Positions 1-7,470 of a stretch of 11,893 nt of DNA are shown here, one piece after another; the stretch's first letter is position 1, and the number at the start of each line of letters is the position of its first letter. The DNA comes from CAZPZZ01 sp964591245 (GTDB lineage Bacteria > Acidobacteriota > Vicinamibacteria > Vicinamibacterales > UBA8438): assembly GCA_964591245.1 (NCBI GenBank), contig CAZPZZ010000128.1, positions 1-11,893 of the forward strand. Reading direction: 5' to 3'. The notes under the pieces are model-generated. The model was given only the letters and a program-made list of their open reading frames with translations, had not been told where the DNA came from and did not search any database. The position numbers were made by a program, and so were the translations under genes.

Positions 1-1367
1 ACGATCTCGATCGGGGCAAAGAGTGCGTCGATGGTAGCCGCGCCTCGTTCGACGGTGGGAACGGTGGCGCTGACTGATTGCCGGGGCCGCCCCCTGGAGG
101 CGCTCCTGCCCGGTTGACCAGGGCCTTGTCTCCCAGGGCGGCCTGGCCTGCCCTGCCCGCCCCCTCGCGATGCAAAAAACTCCGCGCGCTGTTCCGGGGT
201 CATGCGCTGGATCCGTTCACGCATCCTCTGACGTTCGTCGTCGGTCATGTTGGCGAATCGTCCTGCACCCGGAGGGCGACCGGAGCCGCGGCCGTGAGCG
301 AGTGGCGACGGCCTCTCACCCTGTGGAGATGCCGCGCTAGAGACGGATCGTGGACGGTCGGGACTCTGGCGTTGGAGAATCTCGGGCACAGGCTGATTGA
401 GGGCGGCGAACATCTCGGGCGTGGGCCGAAACCGGAGTGCGGAATTCGGTAGCCGCAAGACGTTCTCTCGCCTCGCGATCTCCAGGGTTACCGTGGCCGT
501 CATACCTGGTTTGAGCTTGAGTTCGTTGTTCGGGACATCGATGACAGTGGCATAGGTGACGACGTTCTGGACAACAACTGGCTCGAGTCGGATTTGGGAT
601 ACCGTGCCCTCGAACTCCTCAGCAGGGTAGGCATCGACCGTAAATGTGACCGCCTGTCCGGGACGGATCCGTCCGACGTCGGATTCGTCGATGTTGGCGA
701 TCACCTGCATTTTGGTGAGATCGGCTGCAATGATGAAGAGTTCGGGGGCGGACATGCTGGCGGCAACCGTCTGCCCGACGTCAACTTGGCGCGCGATGAC
801 GATGCCGTCGATCGGCGCGGCGATCACCGTGTGGCCCAGGTTGACTGCGTTTTGATTCAATGACGCTTGAGATTGAATGACGCTGGCTTCGGCGGATTTG
901 AGCTGGGCCTCTGACGAGCGGACGGCAACCTGGGCCGCCTCGAGCTCCGTGTCTGAAATCAGATCCCGAGAAGCAAGATCCTCTGAACGTGCGAGCTGGG
1001 ACTGAGAATTTTCCAGTGTCACGCGAAGGCGTTCTACCTCGGCGTCTGCCCGGGCTAAGTTGGCTCGGGCCTGCTCAATTTGGGTCTCGAAAAGTGACGG
1101 CTCCAGGCGTGCAATGACGTCTCCCTCGCGAACGATCGAGTTGAAGTCGGCGTGAAGCTCCTCGATGATGCCAGAGACCTGGCTGCCAACCTGGACAGTT
1201 GTTACTGCCTCGAGTGTCCCCGTGGCGCCGACGGTGTCAACCACATCGCCACGCGCCAAGGTGACGGTGCTGACTTCTGGGATGAACTCGATCGTCCGGA
1301 AGCCGAGGTAACCATACGCTGTAATACCGAGGCCGGCCAGGACGAGAACTAGGAGCGCCTTTTTCAT
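1..1367 (-). CDS. macA: MacA-like periplasmic adaptor (membrane fusion protein) of a tripartite efflux pump, partial
   Basis: This gene encodes the adaptor that joins an inner-membrane transporter to a TolC-type outer-membrane channel. It reads from an ATG at 1367 and is open for 455 codons to the left edge, so the C-terminus is missing. An N-terminal hydrophobic anchor (residues 1-22, MKKALLVLVLAGLGITAYGY) is followed by a lipoyl/barrel-sandwich half (about 35-90), a long coiled-coil hairpin (about 91-178), the second lipoyl half with IAAPIDGIV (about 182-190), and a beta-barrel region. VDVGQTVAAS (195-204), LTKMQV (217-222) and NIDESDVG (225-232) are hallmarks of MacA rather than of AcrA-type adaptors. 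Residues about 330-430 form an unusual Gly/Pro/Arg/Gln-rich insert with a charged helical segment in the middle (374-401). The open frame then returns to ordered sequence (TIDALFAPIEI). The gene lies 67 bases after the tolC-like gene on the same strand, with GAGG and GGAAG upstream. The family is clear. Calling it MacA assumes a MacB-type ABC permease beyond the edge. Confidence 0.88.
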   Translation of the reverse strand, partial: MKKALLVLVLAGLGITAYGYLGFRTIEFIPEVSTVTLARGDVVDTVGATGTLEAVTTVQVGSQVSGIIEELHADFNSIVREGDVIARLEPSLFETQIEQARANLARADAEVERLRVTLENSQSQLARSEDLASRDLISDTELEAAQVAVRSSEAQLKSAEASVIQSQASLNQNAVNLGHTVIAAPIDGIVIARQVDVGQTVAASMSAPELFIIAADLTKMQVIANIDESDVGRIRPGQAVTFTVDAYPAEEFEGTVSQIRLEPVVVQNVVTYATVIDVPNNELKLKPGMTATVTLEIARRENVLRLPNSALRFRPTPEMFAALNQPVPEILQRQSPDRPRSVSSAASPQGERPSPLAHGRGSGRPPGAGRFANMTDDERQRMRERIQRMTPEQRAEFFASRGGGQGRPGRPGRQGPGQPGRSASRGRPRQSVSATVPTVERGAATIDALFAPIEI

Positions 1368-1434
1368 GGGCTTCCGCCTCTCTGGTTCGTGTGGTGTTGT
1401 GGATACGCTCCCACAATGTTTCGAAGTTTGATGT

Positions 1435-3069
1435 TCACTGTACGATCGCGATCCCTGCCTGAGAGAGTGACGTGCGTTGGACACGGTCGAGTTCGATTAG
1501 CGCTTTTTGCTGGTCGAGAATGGCTCGGAGTTCCGTATCTTGTGCTGTCGCGAGGTCCCGTTGGGCTTGGACGACGAAGAAATTCGTGGTCAAGCCGGCC
1601 TGGAATCGGCTTTGCTCTGCGGCGAGCTGCTCTTCTGCGAGTTCTCGTGCGGCGCCGGCAGCTTCGATGCGGCGCTGAATTGCCTGAACTTGGACCACGG
1701 CGTTTGTCACTTCGGTCGCGACCTGCAGCTCGAGTTGTCGGAGCTGGGCTTGTACTTGCTGCGTCTGGAGTCGTGCGCGTGCGTAGGCGGCATCCGCGGC
1801 ACTTTGCCCGAGTGGGTAGCTGACGTTCAATTGGACCGTCCATACTGGGAAATCCGCATCGAATAGCTGATTGAATGCGTCGTTGATGCCACCTGGAATC
1901 TCTGTCATGACAGCACCTCCTAGCCCAGAGCGAAGAAACCGCGTTCCTCCTTGTCCTTGGAGCTGGTACGTCCCAGTCAGATCGACGGCTGGGAGCGTCG
2001 CATTTCGTCTGGCATCGAGGTTGACGTCATTGATGTCGAGTTGTCTCCTCGAGCGGGCCAGGTCGGTCCGCTCGTCGAGCGCACGTCGGATGGCACTCTC
2101 TAGATCGATCGGCTGGGGTGCGATGTTCGGGAGATCTACGGCGTTGAGTGTCGCGCCCCAGTAATCGTCGTCGGTGCCGCTCACGATGAGTTGCTTCAGG
2201 GCGAGTTCAGCGGTGGCCAGTGCCTGTTCTGCTGCGGCCAGGGTCTGGCGACGCGCCGCGGCCTCCGACTGCGCTTGCACGATGTCGATCGGCGCGAGGG
2301 TGCCGATCTCGACACGGGCCTCGTTGTCTCGTACCAAAGCCTCGGCGAGATCGAGCGCTTGTTGCTGCACGGCCAAGGTCTGAGACGCATAGACCAGATC
2401 CCAATAGGCATTACGCACGGCGGAGACTGTATTGGTGACGGTTTGTCGGAGGTCGATGTCGGCGATGTCTCTGTTGATCCTGGTGACCCGGATCTGTTGT
2501 CGGGTGTTGTCGATGCGGAATCCACGCAGTAATGGTTGCGTGTAGGAGGCCTGCACAGATGACCGGAAGCTCGGATTGTAGCTGGTGAACGCATTGGTGG
2601 TTGACGAGCGGTTGTTGTTGAAATCGATCTGGTAGCGCCCGCCACCCCACTGGACTGCTTGAGAGATGCCGCCGCTAAAACCGTTGACGTCGCTGATGAC
2701 CGAGGCCCCGCCGTCGAGCTGAGTTGAGGCCGGATTGGTCCGGGAGGTATTACTGAGTGTCGAATCGAGGGATGGACGATAGGCAGAGAGTTGCTCGGCG
2801 AGGTTGAGATCGAAGACCTGCGGGTTGAGCCGCTGGACCACGAGGTCGAGGTTGCGTTCCAGTGCGCGGGCGATGGCCTCCTCGAGCGTGAGATCTACGA
2901 GGGGGCCAGTGCCGGGGGCTTGGATGGCGGAAAGCCGAGCGGTTGCCTGGGCGACGAGATCAGCCACGCCATCACCGCGACCGACCGGAGGTTGTGCGCT
3001 CGCAAGGGGGGCGGTGATGACGAGCAGTGAGATGATGACCTTGGTCGAACGCTGCATACCCCGCATCAC
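1435..3069 (-). CDS. TolC-family outer-membrane efflux protein
   Basis: This is the outer-membrane channel of a tripartite efflux or type I secretion system. It has 544 residues if the GTG at 3069 is used. An ATG follows immediately at 3066, and AAGGAG lies 6 bases before the GTG and 9 before the ATG, so either may start translation. A signal peptide is evident (residues 1-25, hydrophobic core VIISLLVITAPLASA, cleavage before Gln26). No Cys follows, so it is not lipidated. Two outer-membrane-efflux (OEP) repeats can be seen: one around residues 60-300, with LTLEEAIARALERN at its start, YTQPLLRG in its middle and a long Ala/Gln/Glu coiled coil; and one around 330-535, with LESAIRRALDERTDLARSRR, VSYPLG and a second long coiled coil. 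The length is usual for the family. The MacA-like adaptor gene follows 67 bases downstream on the same strand, so the two are almost certainly a working pair. Substrate specificity cannot be read from the sequence. Confidence 0.93.
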   Translation of the reverse strand: MMRGMQRSTKVIISLLVITAPLASAQPPVGRGDGVADLVAQATARLSAIQAPGTGPLVDLTLEEAIARALERNLDLVVQRLNPQVFDLNLAEQLSAYRPSLDSTLSNTSRTNPASTQLDGGASVISDVNGFSGGISQAVQWGGGRYQIDFNNNRSSTTNAFTSYNPSFRSSVQASYTQPLLRGFRIDNTRQQIRVTRINRDIADIDLRQTVTNTVSAVRNAYWDLVYASQTLAVQQQALDLAEALVRDNEARVEIGTLAPIDIVQAQSEAAARRQTLAAAEQALATAELALKQLIVSGTDDDYWGATLNAVDLPNIAPQPIDLESAIRRALDERTDLARSRRQLDINDVNLDARRNATLPAVDLTGTYQLQGQGGTRFLRSGLGGAVMTEIPGGINDAFNQLFDADFPVWTVQLNVSYPLGQSAADAAYARARLQTQQVQAQLRQLELQVATEVTNAVVQVQAIQRRIEAAGAARELAEEQLAAEQSRFQAGLTTNFFVVQAQRDLATAQDTELRAILDQQKALIELDRVQRTSLSQAGIAIVQ

Positions 3070-3239
3070 TGGTCACTCCTTGGGCATCGCACCACGTTCC
3101 CGCGCGTATGGCGGAGGAGAGGCGGGCTCCCGTGGTGTTGGCGGTATTTGTTCACTGGTCGTACGCGATTTTGTGTAAATGATGAGATCTCCCAACTCCG
3201 CCGCCGGGAGAGGGAGACGGCCATCCCCGACTATCGGCC
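3070..3239. other. Intergenic gap between the Spy-like gene and the tolC-like gene
   Basis: These 170 bases carry no convincing gene. They hold the AAGGAG ribosome binding site of the tolC-like gene near 3075-3080 (minus strand). A GC-rich inverted repeat lies around 3189-3215 (CTCCC and GGGAG arms), but no T-run follows it on either strand, so it is not a clear terminator. I see no good sigma70 promoter pair. The gap could hold a separate promoter for the efflux genes, or they could be read through from upstream. Confidence 0.4.
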
Positions 3240-3698
3240 TCACCGGTCGTGGCGCTCGTTCCGCTGGCTCTCCCACCAGGTTTTCATGGCACCACGTTGT
3301 TTTTCGTCGAGGACCCGATACATCCGGAAAACCATGAGGATGCGGGTCTTGCTGAGTTCACTGCGCGCGGCTTCTACGCGGTCGATCTGTCGCGTAATAT
3401 CGCTCTCTTCGACGCCCATATCGGCGACCAGCAGCGAGAGATTACGCTCTTCGGATTTCAGGCGCTCCATCGACTCGTGTCGTTTCGGTAGCGTTTGCTG
3501 GTAGATACGCTCGAGTCTCGATACCTGGTGATCGCTCAGCTTGAGCAGGGCCTGGACCTCGTCAGAGTTCCACCATTGATGGGGGCGCCGGTCTTGCTCT
3601 TTGGCGTCGATCGGGATGACGGTCGACACGAACAGAAGGAGAATGGCCAGGAGCCCTACCGGCCGCACCAGTGCCGCCTGATGAAATGTGGCTCGCAT
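3240..3698 (-). CDS. Spy/CpxP-like periplasmic protein (LTXXQ-type)
   Basis: This is a 152-residue exported protein resembling the Spy/CpxP/heavy-metal-sensor group of small helical periplasmic proteins, which bind unfolded proteins or sense envelope stress. The start at 3698 (ATG) is supported by GAGGAGGT about 10 bases upstream. Residues 1-32 form a signal peptide or anchor (basic start, core LLAILLLFVSTVIPIDA). The mature part is helical and charged: LLKLSDHQVSRLERIYQQTL (51-70) resembles the Lx(L/T)xxQ helix of the family. A long Glu/Arg-rich helix follows (72-108), then LMVFRMYRVLDEKQRGAMKT (111-130), which matches the usual 'vLtpeQr' second repeat. There are no Cys residues. It lies between the sigma/anti-sigma pair and the efflux genes on the same strand, which fits a role in envelope-stress response. 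Family membership rests on pattern similarity, not on an alignment. Confidence 0.78.
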   Translation of the reverse strand: MRATFHQAALVRPVGLLAILLLFVSTVIPIDAKEQDRRPHQWWNSDEVQALLKLSDHQVSRLERIYQQTLPKRHESMERLKSEERNLSLLVADMGVEESDITRQIDRVEAARSELSKTRILMVFRMYRVLDEKQRGAMKTWWESQRNERHDR

Positions 3699-4125
3699 AT
3701 ATCCAAATACCTCCTCGGATGGAGAAGTGTTTACCGAGGCTGCATCCTTTCGTTTTGGCTCGGACTCGACGGCGATTACCTGGAACCGTAGGACGAGCTA
3801 CGTTAGACCTGAGTCCGATGCCACTTTAGTGTAGCGCGGATAGTCGCGTTCAAGCCATCGGCGGACGTGTTTTCAGTTGGTGCGCGTTGGTTGGCAGGCT
3901 CCGTCGAGGATTGTACGGTTTGGGGATGCCGGGCCAGGAGCGGCCTCTCGGCGGACGACCTGGAGAAAGTTTTGGCCGAGCTTGTCGAGTGATGCCTCAG
4001 TCGGGTTCAAGGTACACGTGCACCGTGCCGTTGCCGCCGAGTCTTGGATTCGAAGGGACTGGACGGTCAAAGATACCAAGGAGCCTGGATCTGTTGGACT
4101 TTGCCTGCGGCCACCCGATGGTGTC
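3699..4125. other. 427-base gap between the anti-sigma gene and the Spy-like gene
   Basis: There is no confident gene here. It contains the GAGGAGGT ribosome binding site of the Spy-like gene (about 3709-3716, minus strand). A minus-strand frame is open from the anti-sigma stop down to 3873. In that frame, a stretch reading LTVQSLRIQDSAATARC could be a decayed or alternative C-terminal domain, but it has no good start codon of its own. A weak sigma70-like element on the minus strand (TACACT with TTGAAC, only 14 bases apart) lies around 3830-3860 and is not convincing. The gap is long enough to carry a promoter for the Spy-like gene and the efflux genes. Confidence 0.4.
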
Positions 4126-4866
4126 TCAACGAGCAGCTTGAGCCAGATCTCTGACACGGGGAGTGAGCGCGTCGATACTTTCGAGTTCGGCGACCGCCAG
4201 TGAGGTTTGGCCGAAATCCAGGGCGCTACCAGCGTCGCCGTCTGCAATGGCTCGTTCGAATTCCTCTAATGTCAGCTGCGGCAGAGAAGGGCCGGTGCTT
4301 CCATCTACGAGAGGAGGTAACTCGACAGTCCCGGTCATGTCGAAGCTCGGCGCCTGGTTCACGTCTGTGCCGATGGAGGAGACCCGTTGTACGGTCGCTC
4401 GCGGCGTTTCCTGATCGGAGTCGGTCATCAGGGGAAAGGCGGCGCGCTGACTTGCGACCACTCCGAGAAACAGGCCTGCCGCGGTCCCCAGTGCCGCTGC
4501 GCGCCAGGGGCCCGTGCGACCTGTTTGGCGCCGCACGGGGACACTGGTCGATGGAAATTTGACGATTTGCCCGGGTGGTGCATGACCGATCACGCGGGCG
4601 AGCTTGCGCTTGATCCGTTCCCGTTGATTCTGTAGCCGGGAAGTTGTGAACAATTCTTCGAAGCCGGCCCGCTCGACTGTGGTTACCGAATCCAGGAACG
4701 ACTGTATATCTTGAAGACGACGATTACAGGAGATGCAGCGATCGATGTGGCTGGCGGTCGTGGAACTGCGCGAAGGTTGCTCTGCCAGAATCTGATCAAG
4801 TAACTGCCGGTCGTCGGGGTGGCTTGTTTTGCGACGCCGAAACAGGGTGGTCAGTAAACCCTTCAT
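4126..4866 (-). CDS. Zinc-binding (ZAS-type) transmembrane anti-sigma factor
   Basis: This protein is predicted to hold the adjacent ECF sigma factor inactive at the membrane until a signal arrives. I chose the ATG at 4866 (246 residues). It has GCGAGGCG just upstream and lies 43 bases after the sigma stop, whereas an open extension to 5004 would overlap the sigma gene and adds no family sequence. The N-terminal cytoplasmic part carries the ZAS zinc signature HIDRCISC (His40, Cys44, Cys47). An additional His16 lies 24 residues upstream, close to the His-x24-His-x3-Cys-x2-Cys pattern of ChrR-type anti-sigma domains. A charged linker (about 77-120) leads to one transmembrane helix (about 121-139, ALGTAAGLFLGVVAS). 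About 107 residues are then outside the membrane: an acidic, Pro-rich region followed by a helical tail ending near LTPRVRDLAQAAR. Gene order sigma then anti-sigma on one strand is the classical arrangement. The signal sensed is unknown. Confidence 0.85.
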   Translation of the reverse strand: MKGLLTTLFRRRKTSHPDDRQLLDQILAEQPSRSSTTASHIDRCISCNRRLQDIQSFLDSVTTVERAGFEELFTTSRLQNQRERIKRKLARVIGHAPPGQIVKFPSTSVPVRRQTGRTGPWRAAALGTAAGLFLGVVASQRAAFPLMTDSDQETPRATVQRVSSIGTDVNQAPSFDMTGTVELPPLVDGSTGPSLPQLTLEEFERAIADGDAGSALDFGQTSLAVAELESIDALTPRVRDLAQAAR

Positions 4867-4909
4867 GTTCGCCTCGCGTGGATGCCTGTAGGTAGCATGG
4901 TTGCTGTTT

Positions 4910-5590
4910 TCACGATCCGGATCGTGTGGCGTTTGCGTCAGCGGGTTGAGGGGAGCGTTCCCAATCTTTTCTGGAAAGCAGTTGGCGCAGCTTACGAACG
5001 GCACGAAATAGATGAACGCGCACAGTGGACTCGCTCAGGCCCATGATGATGCCGACTTCACGCGTGGGCAGGCTCTCCAGGTGGCCGAGGATAACTGCGG
5101 TTCGCTGTCGAGTCGGGAGTTGCTCGATGTCGAGATCTAATTGCGCTCGTTGTTCTTTGGCCAATAAGGTGGCTTCCGGCGACGGAGCGGCACTTGGCGG
5201 GCCATCGTCGTAGGTGCCGTCCTTTGGATCAGCCGGAATAAGCCATTTTGCTCGCCGTCCGCGCGCCTTCAATCGGTCTAAGCAGGTGTTGATCAGAATT
5301 CGCGTGAACCATAGCTCGAAAAATAAATCCTCTCGGAAAGAGGGAAGGTGCGTAAATGCTTTCAAGAACGCGTCCTGAACGGTTTCGTCGACATCGGCTG
5401 GATTGCGCAGGTAGTGGTAAGCAATACGAGCTGCCCGACGCTGTTGCAGATCAATGATTCCTGAAAACCGATCGGCCGCGGCTTCCCGGCGTCCGGCTGC
5501 CAGTAGCCGTTTCACTTCGACGGCCAACTCAGTTTCAAGGGCGATCTCGCGCGCGGGGGAGGCGGGGGATGTGACCCCTGATGTTCTCAT
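4910..5590 (-). CDS. ECF-family RNA polymerase sigma factor (sigma-70 family)
   Basis: This protein directs RNA polymerase to a dedicated promoter set and is controlled by the anti-sigma factor encoded next to it. The ATG at 5590 gives 226 residues. A TTG at 5602 in the same frame (four residues longer, with AGAGAG close upstream) is an alternative, so the exact start is uncertain. Region 2 spans about 41-108, with LRNPADVDETVQDAFLKAF (61-79) and FELWFTRILINTCLDRLKAR (91-110). After a Pro-rich linker (about 115-142), region 4 spans about 147-205, with LPTRQRTAVILGHLESLPTR followed by the recognition helix around LSESTVRVHLFRAVRKLRQL (185-204). No region 1 or 3 is present and the size is normal for an ECF factor. 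It is the first gene of the minus-strand cluster, and a TATAAT element lies about 70 bases before its start. Confidence 0.93.
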   Translation of the reverse strand: MRTSGVTSPASPAREIALETELAVEVKRLLAAGRREAAADRFSGIIDLQQRRAARIAYHYLRNPADVDETVQDAFLKAFTHLPSFREDLFFELWFTRILINTCLDRLKARGRRAKWLIPADPKDGTYDDGPPSAAPSPEATLLAKEQRAQLDLDIEQLPTRQRTAVILGHLESLPTREVGIIMGLSESTVRVHLFRAVRKLRQLLSRKDWERSPQPADANATRSGS

Positions 5591-5660
5591 TAGCGTATCC
5601 AATGCACTCTCTGTGCTGCCAGCTGACTTGACCTCATTGGGAGATCGTCAGTACCTTCTG

Positions 5661-5689
5661 ATTATAGCGTCAGGCTGCTGGATGGCCGA
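5661..5689 (-). promoter_or_regulatory. Candidate sigma70-type promoter for the sigma/anti-sigma genes
   Basis: A perfect -10 hexamer TATAAT reads on the minus strand at 5666-5661. A weak -35 (TCGGCC, 3 of 6 matches) lies at 5689-5684 with a 17-base spacer. Transcription would start near 5654, leaving a leader of roughly 50-65 bases before the sigma gene. The weak -35 lowers confidence. No extended -10 TG is present. Confidence 0.4.
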
Positions 5690-5848
5690 AGTGGTATCAG
5701 GATCCTTCCTAGTTGTCTTATTTTATTGGTAGGTGGAACGAAAGGAGCTGGGTTTGTGCACGTTGCCGAGTCCTCGGAGCTTGGGGGGATTCGAAGGCAG
5801 GTCACTGAAGACGCAGGATACCCGCGCCAAGAAGAGGAAGGGGACAAC

Positions 5849-7288
5849 GTGAGTGCCGCATTCGAGTCGGTCATTGGACTTGAGATCCACGCCCAACTAC
5901 GAACGGAGTCCAAGATTTTTTGTGGATGTGCGACGCGGTTTGGCGCGGCGCCAAACACGCAGGTCTGTCCCGTCTGTTTGGGATTTCCGGGTGTTTTACC
6001 GGTGTTGAACCGACGTGCTGTCGAATTAGGCATCCGTGCAGGGTTGGCCCTCGACTGCACGATTCAGCCACATTCGGTATTTGCCCGGAAGAACTATTTT
6101 TATCCTGACCTACCAAAGGGATATCAGATCTCGCAGTACGACCAACCGCTGGCGACAGATGGTGAACTGGTCTTCGAGGATGAGGACGGTGCGCACGTTA
6201 TTCGTGTTCTCCGGATTCACCTTGAGGAAGATGCCGGGAAGTCGATCCATGCAGCCGGTAGCCAACGCCATACCCATCTCGATTTTAACCGGAGCGGTGT
6301 GCCGTTGGTTGAGATCGTGACTCACCCCGACCTTCGCGAACCGCGCGCGGCATCGGTGTTTTTCGCCCGCTTACGTGAGATTTTGATGTCGATCGGAGTC
6401 AACGACGGGAACATGGAAGAAGGAAGCCTCCGTTGCGACGCGAACATCTCGTTGCGCCCTGTCGGCCAAACCAAGCTCGGAGTGAAGGTTGAGGTGAAAA
6501 ATCTCAACTCATTTCGTTTCCTCCAGCGAGCGCTGGAGCATGAGATCGAACGACAGAGTCAGGTCTTGCACGATGGGGGGCGGATCATCCAGGAAACCCG
6601 TTTATGGGATGAGGCCACGAATCATACGGTGTCAATGCGCAGTAAGGAGGAGGCGCACGACTATCGATATTTTCCGGAGCCGGATCTACCTCCGGTCGAA
6701 GTTGCGGAGGAATGGGTGGCGGAGGTGCGGGCTGCACTTCCGGAACTCCCGGACGCTAGGCAGAAACGACTTGAACGGGAATTTGGCCTCTCCCGCGCAG
6801 ACGCTGCATTGATGGCCGACACGGTTGAGATGATGCGGTTTTTCGAGGCAACGGTGGTCGTGGCGAAGAATGCGAAGGCTGCCGCCAACTGGATTAGGGG
6901 TGAGGTTACGCGTCGTCTCAAGGTTGATGGTGCTGATATTCGGTCGGTTGGGGTGACTCCAGATGCTCTGGGGCGCCTCATTTGTCTTGTAGAGACAGGG
7001 GTTGTCAGTGGCAGTGCCGCTAAAGAAGTCTTCGAGCGGATGTACGGAACCGGGAAAGAGCCGGAGGCGATTGTCGAGGCAGAAGGACTTTCGCAAATTG
7101 GCGATGAGCGTGAACTCGAGACCATCGTGACTCGGGTAATTGCTGAGCATGAAGACGCGGTTACGCGGTTTCATGGTGGCAACGACGGTTCGTTAGGGTT
7201 TCTCGTCGGTCAGGTGATGCGCGCGACAAAAGGTCGGGCGAATCCTCAACTGGTGAGCGAACTCCTGCGTCGTGCGTTGAGTCGTTAA
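5849..7288 (+). CDS. gatB: Aspartyl/glutamyl-tRNA amidotransferase subunit B
   Basis: GatB is the subunit of the GatCAB complex that binds misacylated Glu-tRNA(Gln) or Asp-tRNA(Asn) and phosphorylates the acyl group, so that ammonia from GatA converts it to Gln or Asn. The GTG at 5849 gives 479 residues, the usual length, and follows a strong GAGGAAGGGG. The frame is open back to 5726, but that extension has no family sequence. The protein opens with the typical VIGLEIHAQL (8-17). Cys25, Cys27, Cys40 and Cys43 (FCGC and CPVC) form the zinc site known in many GatB proteins. NRSGVPLVEIVTHPDL (about 148-163), the EVKNLNSFRFLQRALEHEIE stretch and DYRYFPEPDLPP (about 271-282) are further hallmarks. 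The C-terminal helical and YqeY-like tail domain (about 330-479) ends with GFLVGQVMRATKGRANPQLV. gatA and gatC are not adjacent, so the complex is encoded at scattered loci. Confidence 0.97.
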   Translation: MSAAFESVIGLEIHAQLRTESKIFCGCATRFGAAPNTQVCPVCLGFPGVLPVLNRRAVELGIRAGLALDCTIQPHSVFARKNYFYPDLPKGYQISQYDQPLATDGELVFEDEDGAHVIRVLRIHLEEDAGKSIHAAGSQRHTHLDFNRSGVPLVEIVTHPDLREPRAASVFFARLREILMSIGVNDGNMEEGSLRCDANISLRPVGQTKLGVKVEVKNLNSFRFLQRALEHEIERQSQVLHDGGRIIQETRLWDEATNHTVSMRSKEEAHDYRYFPEPDLPPVEVAEEWVAEVRAALPELPDARQKRLEREFGLSRADAALMADTVEMMRFFEATVVVAKNAKAAANWIRGEVTRRLKVDGADIRSVGVTPDALGRLICLVETGVVSGSAAKEVFERMYGTGKEPEAIVEAEGLSQIGDERELETIVTRVIAEHEDAVTRFHGGNDGSLGFLVGQVMRATKGRANPQLVSELLRRALSR

Positions 7289-7425
7289 TCGGCGCTGGCT
7301 CGAAGGGGGGTGCTGTAGAGAATCCCTGTGGCTGACGGGGTCCACGTGGAGAATGATGGATTGGGGAAGTTCGTGCTCGGTAGCGTGACGCCCCTGGCCG
7401 TCCCGGATGCGTGGAATACGATGCA

Positions 7426-7455
7426 TTGACACTGAAAGAGGCGCCGTCGTAGACT
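7426..7455 (+). promoter_or_regulatory. Candidate sigma70-type promoter for the 7471-11893 gene group
   Basis: A perfect -35 hexamer TTGACA at 7426-7431 is followed, after 18 bases, by TAGACT at 7450-7455 (4 of 6 matches to TATAAT, including the important T1, A2 and T6). Transcription would begin near 7461-7463, only about 8-10 bases before the ATG at 7471. This would explain why no ribosome binding site is seen there. It lies in the 182-base gap after gatB, which otherwise holds nothing I recognise. Confidence 0.5.
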
Positions 7456-7470
7456 CGACTCATCGATTCC

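Noticed and set aside
1364..1866. Several open frames on both strands over the 3' part of the tolC-like gene
   Set aside because: All lie inside the well-supported TolC-family gene in other frames, are low-complexity Arg/Ser/Ala sequence, and show no domain.
3189..3215. GC-rich inverted repeat after the Spy-like gene as a terminator
   Set aside because: The stem is short and imperfect and no T-run follows on either strand.
4867..5004. 46-codon N-terminal extension of the anti-sigma factor
   Set aside because: It overlaps the end of the sigma gene in another frame and reads as a shadow of it. The ATG at 4866 starts a normal ZAS protein.
5628..5657. Plus-strand TTGACC with a possible -10 TACCTT as a gatB promoter
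   Set aside because: The -10 match is poor and the site is about 200 bases before the gatB start. I found no convincing promoter for gatB in the gap.
5726..5848. 41-codon N-terminal extension of gatB starting at a TTG
   Set aside because: It has no family sequence, and a GTG at 5849 with a strong Shine-Dalgarno sequence gives the standard GatB length.
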